Source of the DNA: Pelagibacteraceae bacterium | GTDB lineage: Bacteria; Pseudomonadota; Alphaproteobacteria; Pelagibacterales; Pelagibacteraceae | DNA length: 60,642 bases | Direction of reading: 5' to 3' | Assembly (NCBI GenBank): GCA_008638125.1 | Contig: VTPM01000002.1 | Coordinates: forward strand, 1-60,642 | Part shown: positions 25,833 through 35,235 of the stretch, piece after piece | Layout of the letters: the number at the start of each line of letters is the position of its first letter | How positions within the stretch are numbered: position 1 is the first letter of the stretch | Translations under genes and position numbers: made by a program | Notes under the pieces: generated by a model | What the model was told of the DNA's origin: nothing | Database searches by the model: none | Seen by the model: only the letters and a program-made list of their open reading frames with translations

Positions 25833-26591
25833 TTATTTATAGTAATTTTTTATTATATCAATGAAATTTTGATCTGATTTAGAGGCGCCGCCAATTAAAA
25901 AACCATCAATCTCGTTAAGTGAAGAAAATTGACCGATATTTTTGCTGTCTACAGAACCACCATACAAAACAGCTGGAGATTGTTTTGCAAAAATATTTTT
26001 TAAAACTTTTTTAATATATTTGACTGTTTCGTGTAAATCATCAGGCTGAGGAATTTGTCCTGTGCCTATAGACCAAATAGGTTCATAAGCAACAATTATA
26101 TCTTTTGAATTAAATTTCTTATCTAAAACATTCCTTAATTGTTTTTCTAAAACATTAAACGTTTTATTATTTTTTTTATGATCCTTGTTTTCTCCAATAC
26201 AAAAAACGACTTTTAATTTATTGGTTAATGAATTTTCTACTTTGTTCTTAAGCATTTCATCTGTGTCACCTTCTGCCCGATTATCTGAATGACCAACTAT
26301 GACATACTGTGCGTTCACACTTTTAATCATGTAAGGACTGATGGCACCTGTATTAGCTCCAAAATTATCTTTATGGTAACAATTCTGTGCACCTATAATT
26401 ATTTTTTGTTTAGAAAAAGCCTTTGCGTAACTTTGAACCAAAGTATGAGGAGGTGTTATAACCACCTTGTATTTTTTATTTAATTTTTTATCGCTTTTTA
26501 CAAATTTATTAATTTTATTTAAAATAGCTATTGATTTGGGTTCTCCAAACATTTTCCAATTTCCAATAAAATATCTTATGTTGTTTGCCAT
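25833..26591 (-). CDS. tpiA: Triosephosphate isomerase
   Basis: A 252-residue TIM barrel that interconverts dihydroxyacetone phosphate and glyceraldehyde 3-phosphate. Catalytic residues are Lys13 in NWKM, His101 in VGHS and Glu170 in AYEPIWSIGTG. The phosphate loop YGGSVDSKN and the closing GFLIGGAS are present. The segment after the catalytic His reads GHSDNRAEGDTDE, differing from the common GHSERR. The gene diverges from ppiD; a -10-like TATAAA lies on the minus strand at 26611-26606, giving a very short leader. Confidence 0.96.
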   Translation of the reverse strand: MANNIRYFIGNWKMFGEPKSIAILNKINKFVKSDKKLNKKYKVVITPPHTLVQSYAKAFSKQKIIIGAQNCYHKDNFGANTGAISPYMIKSVNAQYVIVGHSDNRAEGDTDEMLKNKVENSLTNKLKVVFCIGENKDHKKNNKTFNVLEKQLRNVLDKKFNSKDIIVAYEPIWSIGTGQIPQPDDLHETVKYIKKVLKNIFAKQSPAVLYGGSVDSKNIGQFSSLNEIDGFLIGGASKSDQNFIDIIKNYYK

Positions 26592-26650
26592 ATTCGATGT
26601 TTTAATTTATAGGTGTGTTAATAATAAAAACGATCTATTAAATTAATTTA

Positions 26651-28102
26651 ATGCTTACATCAATAAAAAAAGCGACATCATCATTTTTTACAAAAGTATT
26701 AATAGGCTTAATTATTTTACCTTTTGTTTTTTGGGGTATGGGAGATGTTTTTAGAACTGGTAATCAAAATGTCTTAGTAAATATTGATGCTGAAAAGATA
26801 GGTGTGCAAAATTTTGTTAATTACCTCTCTCAGCTTAATTTAACTGATGAACAAAGAAAAAACTTATCTAAAACTGATTTATTAGACAGAATATTGTCAG
26901 ATTACATTGGGAAAAAAATTATCGCAATGGAAATAGAAACTGGTGGCGTAAAGCTATCAAATAATTCGCTGAAAGAAATCATAACTTCAGATGAAACATT
27001 TAAAAAGGATAATCAATTTTCAAGAACTGAATATGAGAAATTTTTATTAGAAAATCGAATGAGCCCAACGATGTTTGAGCAAAATATTTCTGAACAGGAA
27101 AAAAAAAGACAGCTTCTAACTTATCTATCAGAAGGAATAAATCTGCCAAATTTTTTAATAAATAAAGAATTTCAAAATGAAAATCAAAACAAGACAATTC
27201 AATATCTTGAATTAGATGATTTGTATAAAAATAAAAAATTTACCGATGAAGAAATCAAAAAAATATATGATGAAAATAAACAATTTCTAGTTAGGGAGTT
27301 TAAAAAAATTAATTTTGTAGAATTGTTACCAAGTAATTTAACAGGCCAACCGGAATATAATGAGGCATATTTTAAAAGAATTGATGAAATAGAAAATGGA
27401 ATTTTAGATGGAAAAAAAGTTAATGATTTTGCTCAAGAATTCAATTTAAGCTTAAAAACCATAAATGAAACTGATCGAAATAAAAAAAATAAATTAGGCC
27501 AAGATATCATAAAGCTTGAAGATGGATTATTTGAGAGAATCTTTAATGTTGAGGCCAATAAAGCATCTCTTATAAATTTAAATAATAAATATTTTTTAAG
27601 TGAAGTAGAAAGCATTAATCAAATAACTCGAGATTTGGAAGATAAAGAAATTAGAGATGCAATAACATCGCAATTAAAAATAAAATATATTGCTGAAAGC
27701 AACATCAAAATAGTTAAACAATTATCAGAAGGTAAATTTAAAAAAGAGCAATTTGATAACTTTGGTAAAGAGAATAACATACCAATTAAAAACACAACTT
27801 TAAAAAATTTAGAAGATGAAACAATATTTAACAAAGATATCATAAGAGAAATTTTTAAAGTTAAAGATAACGAGCTTCAATTGATCACGGATAGCACACT
27901 TACAAAAAACTATATTATATACTCAGTTAAAACTGAGTTTCCTCCGTTTGATGAAAATAATAAAAAATTCACTGAATACGAAACAAAAGCTAAGTTAGGA
28001 TTCTCAAATCAAATCTATGGTACATTTGATGCTGCGGTAAATGAGAGATATGATGTCAAGATTAATGAGAAAGTTTTAACAAGAATAAAAAATACTCTTT
28101 AA
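26651..28102 (+). CDS. ppiD: PpiD/SurA-like periplasmic folding protein
   Basis: A 483-residue protein anchored by one N-terminal membrane helix (about 14-31, KVLIGLIILPFVFWGMGDVF), the hallmark of PpiD. A SurA_N-like helical domain follows (about 40-180). The central parvulin-type domain is hard to see: I find no clear HIL motif or other hallmark of an active prolyl isomerase. It may be a chaperone that assists proteins leaving SecYEG. It is shorter than many alphaproteobacterial PpiD proteins. The stop codon overlaps the ATG of trpE, the conserved alphaproteobacterial order. Confidence 0.82.
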   Translation: MLTSIKKATSSFFTKVLIGLIILPFVFWGMGDVFRTGNQNVLVNIDAEKIGVQNFVNYLSQLNLTDEQRKNLSKTDLLDRILSDYIGKKIIAMEIETGGVKLSNNSLKEIITSDETFKKDNQFSRTEYEKFLLENRMSPTMFEQNISEQEKKRQLLTYLSEGINLPNFLINKEFQNENQNKTIQYLELDDLYKNKKFTDEEIKKIYDENKQFLVREFKKINFVELLPSNLTGQPEYNEAYFKRIDEIENGILDGKKVNDFAQEFNLSLKTINETDRNKKNKLGQDIIKLEDGLFERIFNVEANKASLINLNNKYFLSEVESINQITRDLEDKEIRDAITSQLKIKYIAESNIKIVKQLSEGKFKKEQFDNFGKENNIPIKNTTLKNLEDETIFNKDIIREIFKVKDNELQLITDSTLTKNYIIYSVKTEFPPFDENNKKFTEYETKAKLGFSNQIYGTFDAAVNERYDVKINEKVLTRIKNTL

Positions 28103-29559
28103 TGAGACTTAGTGTTGATCTAAACTCTTTCAAATCAAATCACAAAAAGAAGAAAAATCAAATCATTTATAGTGTTAAAAATTGTAAAGACTATACAAAG
28201 GTAGAAAATCTTTTTAATTTTGTTTTAGCTGAAAAAAATAGTTTCATTTTTGAGTCTGTTGAAAAAGGTACAATTAGAAGTCGCTACACTATCATAGGAC
28301 TTAATCCCGATAAAATATGGAATATAAATAAAAATTTAATTATCGAAAACTTTGAGGGAAAAAAAACATCTATTAAAGAAAAGCCATTAATTTTTCTAAA
28401 TAAATTAATTAATAAATTTAATATCAATACTCCAAAAGCTCTGCCAAAAATGTGTACTATGTTAGTAGGCTACTTTTCTTATGATATAATTAGATATATT
28501 GAAAATATACCTGATAATTGTTTTGATGATTTAAATATTCCGGACGTAAGATTAATGCGTCCCAAAAACTTAATCATATACGATAATTTTAAAAAAAAAA
28601 TTTTTTTCATTGAAAACATTTATTCTGAAACAAAAATAAATAATTATTTTGAAAAATATCATTCAATTAAAGAAAATTTTCAAAAGTTTGATGACTATAG
28701 TAATATAAAATTACCAATAAAATTTTCTCATAAACTAAATAATCATAAAATTAAAAGTAATATCTCAAAGAAAAAATTTAAAGATAATGTAATTAAGGCC
28801 AAAAAATATATTTCTAAAGGAGATATTTTTCAGGTCGTTTTAAGCCAAAGGTTTGAACGAAAATTTAACAAAACCCCTATAGAAATATATAATTATTTAA
28901 GAATATCTAACCCTTCTCCATTTATGTTTTATTTTAACTTTGAGGATTTTAAAATTCTTGGAAGTAGCCCTGAAATATTAGTTCGTTTACGAGATCAACA
29001 AGTAACAATAAGGCCAATTGCGGGGACAAGGCCAAGGGGCAAAACTTTTAAACAAGATCAAAAATTTAAGAATGATTTAATGAAAGATAAAAAAGAATTA
29101 GCAGAACATTTAATGTTACTTGATTTAGGCAGAAATGATGTGGGCAAAGTATCAAAAATTAATTCCGTTAAAGTAACTGAAAGATTTAATGTAGAAAAAT
29201 ATTCACACGTTATGCATATTGTTTCTAATGTTGTTGGTAAACATGATCAAAAGAATTCAATTTTTGAAACTTTGTTATCTGGTTTTCCAGCTGGAACTGT
29301 TAGTGGTGCACCTAAAATTAGAGCAATGGAAATAATTGATGAATTAGAGAAAAACAAAAGAAAATTATACGCTGGAGCTGTTGGATATTTTACTTCAAAT
29401 AAGGAGTTTGACACCTGTATTGCACTTAGGACGGCATTAATTAAGGATAACAAATTTTATGTTCAAGCTGGTGCAGGAATTGTTGCCGATAGTGTGCCTG
29501 AAAAAGAATATCAAGAAACGGTGAATAAAGCTAAAGCATTAATGAAAGCGGTGGATTAA
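28102..29559 (+). CDS. trpE: Anthranilate synthase component I
   Basis: A 485-residue enzyme that converts chorismate to anthranilate with ammonia from TrpG. The catalytic C-terminal half shows GDIFQVVLSQRFER, PSPFMFY, GSSPEILVR, PIAGTRPRG, ELAEHLMLLDLGRNDVGKV, GFPAGTVSGAPKIRAMEIIDELE and QAGAGIVADSVPEKEY, all typical of TrpE rather than PabB. The ATG overlaps the ppiD stop (TAATG), so there is no leader peptide or attenuator directly before it. Confidence 0.95.
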   Translation: MRLSVDLNSFKSNHKKKKNQIIYSVKNCKDYTKVENLFNFVLAEKNSFIFESVEKGTIRSRYTIIGLNPDKIWNINKNLIIENFEGKKTSIKEKPLIFLNKLINKFNINTPKALPKMCTMLVGYFSYDIIRYIENIPDNCFDDLNIPDVRLMRPKNLIIYDNFKKKIFFIENIYSETKINNYFEKYHSIKENFQKFDDYSNIKLPIKFSHKLNNHKIKSNISKKKFKDNVIKAKKYISKGDIFQVVLSQRFERKFNKTPIEIYNYLRISNPSPFMFYFNFEDFKILGSSPEILVRLRDQQVTIRPIAGTRPRGKTFKQDQKFKNDLMKDKKELAEHLMLLDLGRNDVGKVSKINSVKVTERFNVEKYSHVMHIVSNVVGKHDQKNSIFETLLSGFPAGTVSGAPKIRAMEIIDELEKNKRKLYAGAVGYFTSNKEFDTCIALRTALIKDNKFYVQAGAGIVADSVPEKEYQETVNKAKALMKAVD

Positions 29560-30126
29560 ATGAAAATTTTATTAATAGATAATTATGATAGCTTTACCTA
29601 TAATTTATTCCATTATATCTCAAAATTAAGATGTAAAGTTGATGTTATTAGAAATGATAAAATAAATTCTAAAGATATAAAAAGAAAACAGTATAAAAAA
29701 ATTGTAATATCACCAGGTCCAGGAAATCCTTCTCAAGCTGGAAATTGTTTAAAAATTGTTAAAGACTTACATAAAGAAATACCAATTTTAGGTGTGTGCT
29801 TAGGTCACCAAATTATTGGCCAAGTCTTTGGTGGTAGAATTGTAAAAGCTAAAAAACTAATGCATGGGAAAATGAGTAAAATTTATTTCAAAAAAATAGG
29901 ATTGTTTAAAAATTTTAATTTGCCATTTAACGCCACAAGATACCACAGTCTTATAATCGAAAAAAAAACTTTACCTAGCTGTTTGGAGATAACTGCTGAG
30001 ACAAGAAATAAAACAATCATGGGTATAAAACATAAAGAATTTGAGTTACACGGTGTACAATTTCATCCAGAAAGTATTAATACAAAAGTTGGTATGAAAA
30101 TAATTCAAAATTTTATAAAACTTTAA
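29560..30126 (+). CDS. trpG: Anthranilate synthase component II (glutamine amidotransferase)
   Basis: A 188-residue class I amidotransferase supplying ammonia to TrpE. The start MKILLIDNYDSFTYNL is typical. The nucleophile is Cys80 in GVCLGHQ, and the remaining catalytic pair is in VQFHPESI near the C-terminus. The phrase SPGPGNP (51-57) lies before the active site. It begins one base after the trpE stop. Confidence 0.95.
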   Translation: MKILLIDNYDSFTYNLFHYISKLRCKVDVIRNDKINSKDIKRKQYKKIVISPGPGNPSQAGNCLKIVKDLHKEIPILGVCLGHQIIGQVFGGRIVKAKKLMHGKMSKIYFKKIGLFKNFNLPFNATRYHSLIIEKKTLPSCLEITAETRNKTIMGIKHKEFELHGVQFHPESINTKVGMKIIQNFIKL

Positions 30127-30129
30127 TTA

Positions 30130-31125
30130 ATGTCAAATTTGATTAATAAACTAGAGTCTAAACAAAATCTTTCATTTGATGAAAGTAAAAATCTTTTTAA
30201 TGAGATTATGGAAGGCAAATATAATGAGGATAATATCATTAAAATTTTAGAAGCTCTTTCGGTAAAAGGTGAAACTAAAGATGAGCTTGCTGGAGGTATT
30301 TTTGTTCTAAGAGATAAAGCGACTCATGTTAATTCACCTGATGGAACAATTGATACATGTGGAACTGGTGGAGATGGTCAAAATTCTTTAAATATTTCAA
30401 CAGCTTCGGCGATAGTTCTAGCTAGTTTAGGAATTAAAGTAGCTAAACACGGCAACAAAGCGGTATCCTCTAATTGTGGATCCGCTGATGTATTAGAAGC
30501 TTTAAAAATCAAAATTAATTTAAATGCGCAAGAGGCTGAAAACTCAATTAATAAAGTTCATTTTGCATTTATGTTTGCTCCAAATTATCACCAAGCAATG
30601 AAATATGTGGCAAGTGCTAGAAAAAAAATGGGTAAAAAAACAATATTTAATTTAATTGGGCCATTAAGTAGCCCAGCAAAAGTTAAAAGACAAGTTGTAG
30701 GTGTTTTTGATAAAAAATGGATGATGCCTTTTGCGGAAGCGTTGAAAGAAAACAATGTTAAAAAAGCTTTTATCGTTCACGGGGAAGACGGAATGGATGA
30801 AATTTCCCCTTTTGCAAAATCAAAAATAATCGAGCTTAATGACACTAAGATTAGAGAATTTGAAATAAATCCAGTTGAACTTGGTATCTTAAAAAAAAAT
30901 AAAGAAAACCTAAAAGGAAAAAATGCTGAATTTAATGCAAGTAAAATAATTGATATTTTTAAAGGTGAGGATAATGAATTTTCTGATGCTGTAGCTCTTA
31001 ATTGTGCAGCAGGACTTATTGTTGCTGATAAAGAGAAAAATATAAAAGAAAGTTTTTTAAAAGCAAAACAACATCTCAAGAGTGGAAAAACTTATGAACA
31101 TTTACTTAAAATTCAGGCTATTTAA
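30130..31125 (+). CDS. trpD: Anthranilate phosphoribosyltransferase
   Basis: A 331-residue enzyme that joins anthranilate to PRPP. The PRPP-binding motif DTCGTGGDGQNSLNISTA is near 75-92. KHGNKAVSSNCGSADVLEAL, the catalytic-region APNYHQAMKYVASARKKMG and FNLIGPLSSPA follow. The length is normal. It follows trpG by 3 bp and overlaps trpC by one base. Confidence 0.95.
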   Translation: MSNLINKLESKQNLSFDESKNLFNEIMEGKYNEDNIIKILEALSVKGETKDELAGGIFVLRDKATHVNSPDGTIDTCGTGGDGQNSLNISTASAIVLASLGIKVAKHGNKAVSSNCGSADVLEALKIKINLNAQEAENSINKVHFAFMFAPNYHQAMKYVASARKKMGKKTIFNLIGPLSSPAKVKRQVVGVFDKKWMMPFAEALKENNVKKAFIVHGEDGMDEISPFAKSKIIELNDTKIREFEINPVELGILKKNKENLKGKNAEFNASKIIDIFKGEDNEFSDAVALNCAAGLIVADKEKNIKESFLKAKQHLKSGKTYEHLLKIQAI

Positions 31126-31928
31126 TGGAGAATGTTCTTGAAAAAATTATTAAGCAAAAAAAAGAAGATATAAATAAAATTAAAAAAAATATCTCATCTT
31201 CTGAAATTCAAAAAAATATTAAAAACTTTAATAATTTTTTTGACTTTAAAAATACTATAATTCAACGAGAAAAAAATAATAAAGTCTCTTTAATAGCTGA
31301 GATTAAAAAAGCAAGTCCATCTGCAGGTATTATAGTTGAAAATTTTGATCATAAAAAAATTGCAAATATCTATTCTGATAATGATGCTGCTTGTCTATCT
31401 GTATTAACTGAGGAAAAGTTTTTTTTAGGTAATTTAGAATTTATAAAAGATATAAAAAAAGATATTAAATTACCTATATTAGCTAAAGATTTTTTTATTG
31501 ATCCTTTTCAAATTGCTTACTCTAAAAGTTTTGGTTGTGATTGTATCTTGATTATTTTGTCAGCTCTTTCTGATAGTCAAGCAAAAGAAATTTATGATGA
31601 GGCTATTAAATATAATTTAAGTGTTATTGTTGAAGTTCATGATGAATATGAAGCAGAAAAATCATTAGATTATAAAGAAGCTTTAATTGGAATAAATAAT
31701 AGAGACCTTAAAACATTAAATGTGTCATTAAATAATACTATTAAAATTTCAAAAAAATTAGCTTCTCATAATAATCCTTTGATTTCTGAGAGCGGTATTA
31801 AGACTAAGGAGGATGCTCAATTTATTTATGATAATACCGGTATTAAAAACTTTCTAATCGGTGAATCACTTTTATCGAGCGGCAAAACAAATCAATTAAT
31901 TAAAGAAATACAATCAATTACCCTTTAA
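31125..31928 (+). CDS. trpC: Indole-3-glycerol phosphate synthase
   Basis: A 267-residue TIM-barrel enzyme that closes the indole ring in tryptophan synthesis. Motifs include the N-terminal helix region, VSLIAEIKKASPSAGII (catalytic Glu and Lys), LSVLTEEKFF, LPILAKDFFIDPFQI, EVHDEYE, GINNRDLKTL and LISESGIKT. No PRA isomerase (trpF) domain is fused to it. trpF, trpB and trpA are not in this window. It ends the ppiD-trpEGDC series; lexA follows after 71 bp. Confidence 0.95.
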   Translation: MENVLEKIIKQKKEDINKIKKNISSSEIQKNIKNFNNFFDFKNTIIQREKNNKVSLIAEIKKASPSAGIIVENFDHKKIANIYSDNDAACLSVLTEEKFFLGNLEFIKDIKKDIKLPILAKDFFIDPFQIAYSKSFGCDCILIILSALSDSQAKEIYDEAIKYNLSVIVEVHDEYEAEKSLDYKEALIGINNRDLKTLNVSLNNTIKISKKLASHNNPLISESGIKTKEDAQFIYDNTGIKNFLIGESLLSSGKTNQLIKEIQSITL

Positions 31929-31961
31929 AATTGCCCCTAATAAGCGGTTGCTAATAAAAGA

Positions 31962-31976
31962 GAACTTTTATAGAAC
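31962..31976 (+). promoter_or_regulatory. LexA-binding SOS box upstream of lexA
   Basis: GAAC (31962-31965), seven bases, GAAC (31973-31976). This is the exact reverse complement of the alphaproteobacterial SOS box GTTC-N7-GTTC. It ends 23 bp before the lexA ATG, where bound LexA would block its own promoter. A TTGCTA at 31948-31953 could serve as a -35 for a start in this region. Confidence 0.82.
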
Positions 31977-31999
31977 ATAGATGTACAAGGTTTGTTCTT

Positions 32000-32677
32000 A
32001 TGCTTACAAAAAAACAAAAAAATTTATTACTTTTCATAAATAAGAAGATTAGATCGACGGGCATATCGCCTTCTTACGAAGAAATGAAAGATTCACTCAA
32101 CCTCAAGTCGAAATCTGGAATTCACAGATTAATTTCTGCTTTAGAGGAAAGAGGCTTTGTGAAAAGATTAGCTCATAAAGCTAGAGCGCTTGAGGTTATT
32201 AAGCTACCAGAAAACGCCAGTGCTAATGATATTTTCAATAGTTTTACACCAAGTGTAATTAAAGGTGGGCTAGATAAATCTTCTGATAATAAGTCTAGCG
32301 AAATTTCGATACTTGGAAGTATTGCAGCTGGAACTCCAATAGAAGCTATTCAACAAGAAGTTGACAGAGTAGCTTTACCTGAAAATCTTCAAAATAATGG
32401 AGAACATTATGGTTTAAAAGTTAAAGGAGACTCTATGATTGAGGCAGGTATCAATGATGGGGATACAGTTATAGTTAAAAAAACAAATAATGTAGATAGC
32501 GGACAAATTGCTGTTGTATTAATTGACGATCAAGAAGCAACTTTAAAAAGAATTCGAAAAAAAGGTAATACAATTGCTTTGGAAGCAGCAAATAAAAATT
32601 ACGGAACTAAAATTTATGCTGCTAATAGGATTAAAATTCAAGGCAAGCTAGTCTCTTTATATAGAAACTTTCACTAA
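32000..32677 (+). CDS. lexA: LexA repressor
   Basis: A 225-residue SOS repressor. The N-terminal winged helix (1-65) reads KKQKNLLLFINKKIRSTGISPSYEEMKDSL. Self-cleavage would fall between Ala110 and Gly111 (SIAAGTP). The catalytic dyad is Ser145 in GDSMIEAGI and Lys183 in ATLKRI. RecA-stimulated cleavage is known for the family. An SOS box sits just upstream, so it is likely autoregulated. gltX follows 19 bp later. Confidence 0.96.
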   Translation: MLTKKQKNLLLFINKKIRSTGISPSYEEMKDSLNLKSKSGIHRLISALEERGFVKRLAHKARALEVIKLPENASANDIFNSFTPSVIKGGLDKSSDNKSSEISILGSIAAGTPIEAIQQEVDRVALPENLQNNGEHYGLKVKGDSMIEAGINDGDTVIVKKTNNVDSGQIAVVLIDDQEATLKRIRKKGNTIALEAANKNYGTKIYAANRIKIQGKLVSLYRNFH

Positions 32678-32696
32678 AATAGTCTAATTAGATTAA

Positions 32697-34076
32697 ATGA
32701 GTTTTATTTGTAGGTTTGCGCCCTCTCCTACTGGGCCTCTTCATATTGGTGGTGTTAGAACAGCTTTGTTTAATTGGTTGCTAGCAAGAAAAAATAAAGG
32801 AAAATATTTTCTTAGAATAGAAGATACAGATAAGGAAAGATCTAAAGAGGAGTTTAAAGAACAGATCATTTCATCGCTTCAATGGTTGGGAATTGAACAC
32901 GATGGTGAGCCATATATACAATCTAAAAATATAGAAAAGCATGTATCAGTAGCAAATGAATTAATAACAAAAGGATTTGCATACCCTTGCTATTGCACTG
33001 AGCAAGAACTTGAAGAACAGAAAAGTTTAGCAAAAAAAAGAAATTTACCTTTTGTATATAATAGAAAATGTAGAGATCTAAAGGAAAAAAAAGATAGTCC
33101 AGCAGTAATAAGATTTAAAAGTAAAATATCAGGATCAACTTTGATTAAAGATTTGGTTCAAGGTGAAAGAAATATTTCGAATGCTACTATTGAAGATTTT
33201 GTAATTTTAAGAAAAGACAAAACCCCAACTTATCAATTATCAGCAACTGTTGATGATAATGAAATGAAAGTAACGCACGTCATAAGAGGAGATGATCATA
33301 TGATTAACTCTTTTAAACAAAAACAAATTTATGAAGCAATGGGATGGGGTGTCCCTAATTTTGCCCACATACCTTTAATTCATAGTGACAAAGGAAAAAA
33401 ATTATCAAAGAGAGACAACGCTTCAACAATTGACGACTATGTAAAAATTGGAATTATGGCTGATGCTCTAAGAAATTACCTGTTAAGATTAGGTTGGTCA
33501 TACAAAGATAAGGAAATCTTCACTAAACAAGAAAGTATTGATTTATTTGATCTAAATGGAGTAGGTAAATCACCTTCTAAATTAGATATGAGTAGAATTT
33601 TATCTCTAAATGAAACTTATATTAAAATGATTGATGAAAAAGATTTATTTAACCAATTAAAAGATTATGTCAAAAAATATAAAAAATCTTTTGATGGGTC
33701 TAAAGATGCAATTTTAATTAAAAGTATGAACTTTTTAAAGAACAAAGCAAAAACTCTAGAAGATATCTATAATAATGCTCAATATATCATTCTAGATGAA
33801 ATTAAAATTGGTGATGAAGATAAAAAATTAATCGATGATCTATCAAAATTAATAATTAAAGATTTTATAATTGAGTTTGATAGAATCGAGTTAATTAATA
33901 AAGAAAAAATAGAACCCATAATCAAATCTTTAATTGATAAATATAAAACAAATTTTAAAGGTGTTGGGCAACCACTTAGAATAGGGCTAGTTGGTTCAAG
34001 ATTTGGTCCAGGACTCTATGATGTAATTTTATCTCTTGATAAAAAAGAAGTGATCAAAAGGCTTAGTAGAATATAA
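32697..34076 (+). CDS. gltX: Glutamyl-tRNA synthetase
   Basis: A 459-residue class I synthetase. The HIGH-type motif is in FAPSPTGPLHIGGVRTALFNWLLAR at the N-terminus. The KMSKS-type motif is GKKLSKRDN in the middle (about residues 237-245). The helical anticodon-binding domain makes up the C-terminal third. Whether it charges only tRNA-Glu or also tRNA-Gln cannot be told from the sequence. It converges on lpxB across a 22-bp AT-only gap. Confidence 0.94.
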   Translation: MSFICRFAPSPTGPLHIGGVRTALFNWLLARKNKGKYFLRIEDTDKERSKEEFKEQIISSLQWLGIEHDGEPYIQSKNIEKHVSVANELITKGFAYPCYCTEQELEEQKSLAKKRNLPFVYNRKCRDLKEKKDSPAVIRFKSKISGSTLIKDLVQGERNISNATIEDFVILRKDKTPTYQLSATVDDNEMKVTHVIRGDDHMINSFKQKQIYEAMGWGVPNFAHIPLIHSDKGKKLSKRDNASTIDDYVKIGIMADALRNYLLRLGWSYKDKEIFTKQESIDLFDLNGVGKSPSKLDMSRILSLNETYIKMIDEKDLFNQLKDYVKKYKKSFDGSKDAILIKSMNFLKNKAKTLEDIYNNAQYIILDEIKIGDEDKKLIDDLSKLIIKDFIIEFDRIELINKEKIEPIIKSLIDKYKTNFKGVGQPLRIGLVGSRFGPGLYDVILSLDKKEVIKRLSRI

Positions 34077-34098
34077 AAATTTTATAAAATATAAAATA

Positions 34099-35235
34099 TT
34101 ATTTTAATATTATCTTATTAAGTGCCTCACTAGTTTGTTCAGAAGGTGATTTTGAAGTTTTAAATTGATTTAGTATAGTTTGTGTCTTTCGCACCTGCTC
34201 TTCTACTAAAGATGGAGTGTCTAAAAATTTACTAACTTCGTTATAAATATTTTTAGAATTACATTTTGATTGTAACAATTCTGGTATGATTTCTTCTTTA
34301 GCAGCAATATTAATAATGTTTGCATATTTTATTTTAACCAACATTTTTACAATTAAAAAATTTATTAAATTCATTTTGTAAACAATGATTGAAGGAATTT
34401 TTGCATTACAAATTTCAAGAGAAACTGTTCCAGACTTAGCAATTGCAAATATAGATTTTTTGAGTAAATGTCCTTTTAGCTTATCATCACTTACAACTTC
34501 ACAGTTAAGCGTGTTGCTATTTTTAATATATGAATGAATTAAATCTTTGTGAGCTTTTGTTGAATGAAAAACATATGTAATATCATTATATTTTTTTTCC
34601 ATATATTTTATAAAATTAAGAAATATGGGCATTAAAACATTAATTTCTGAAATTCGACTCCCTGCAAATATAGAAAATAATGCCTTATTTTTTCCAACAA
34701 ATTGATTGATATCGATTTTATCTTCTACTCTATTCTCTAATAGAGGATGACCAACAAATTCACAGCTTACATTTTCTTTATCAAAGTAAAGTTTTTCAAA
34801 ATTAAATAGAAGTAAAATATGATCAATAAATTTTTTAATTTTTTTTACTCTACCTTCTCTCCATACCCAAACTTGCGGCGCAACGTAATGAACTGTTTTA
34901 ATGTTTATGTTCTTATTTTTAACTCTTTCTGCTACCCTTAAAGTAAAATCGGGACTATCGACTGTAAAAAGAATATCTGGATTAAATTCTAAGATGGAAT
35001 TAACTGTTTGATTAATTTTTTTATTAATTTTAAATAAATTAAATAATACATTAGTAAATCCTATATAAGTAACTTCTTTTAAATCATATATGGATTTAAT
35101 TCCTAAAGATTTTAAATTTTCTCCTCCAACAGATAGATATTCTATATTAGGATTAATTTTTTTTAAATTATAGATGACTTTTGACGCTAATTTATCACCT
35201 GAGGCTTCTCCAGTTACTATAAATATCTTTTTCAT
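34099..35235 (-). CDS. lpxB: Lipid-A-disaccharide synthase
   Basis: A 378-residue glycosyltransferase (GT19) that joins UDP-2,3-diacylglucosamine and lipid X. The start IFIVTGEASGDKLASKVIYNLK is diagnostic. TVDSPDFTLRVA, HYVAPQVWVWREGRVKKIKKFIDHIL, FVGHPLLEN and AKSGTVSLE are all family landmarks. It acts at the inner face of the inner membrane. It overlaps lpxI by 4 bp and ends the lipid A gene set. Confidence 0.95.
   Translation of the reverse strand: MKKIFIVTGEASGDKLASKVIYNLKKINPNIEYLSVGGENLKSLGIKSIYDLKEVTYIGFTNVLFNLFKINKKINQTVNSILEFNPDILFTVDSPDFTLRVAERVKNKNINIKTVHYVAPQVWVWREGRVKKIKKFIDHILLLFNFEKLYFDKENVSCEFVGHPLLENRVEDKIDINQFVGKNKALFSIFAGSRISEINVLMPIFLNFIKYMEKKYNDITYVFHSTKAHKDLIHSYIKNSNTLNCEVVSDDKLKGHLLKKSIFAIAKSGTVSLEICNAKIPSIIVYKMNLINFLIVKMLVKIKYANIINIAAKEEIIPELLQSKCNSKNIYNEVSKFLDTPSLVEEQVRKTQTILNQFKTSKSPSEQTSEALNKIILK

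Noticed and set aside
34077-34098. AT-only gap between convergent gltX and lpxB as a bidirectional terminator
   Set aside because: No GC-containing stem; the apparent symmetry is what AT-rich sequence gives by chance.
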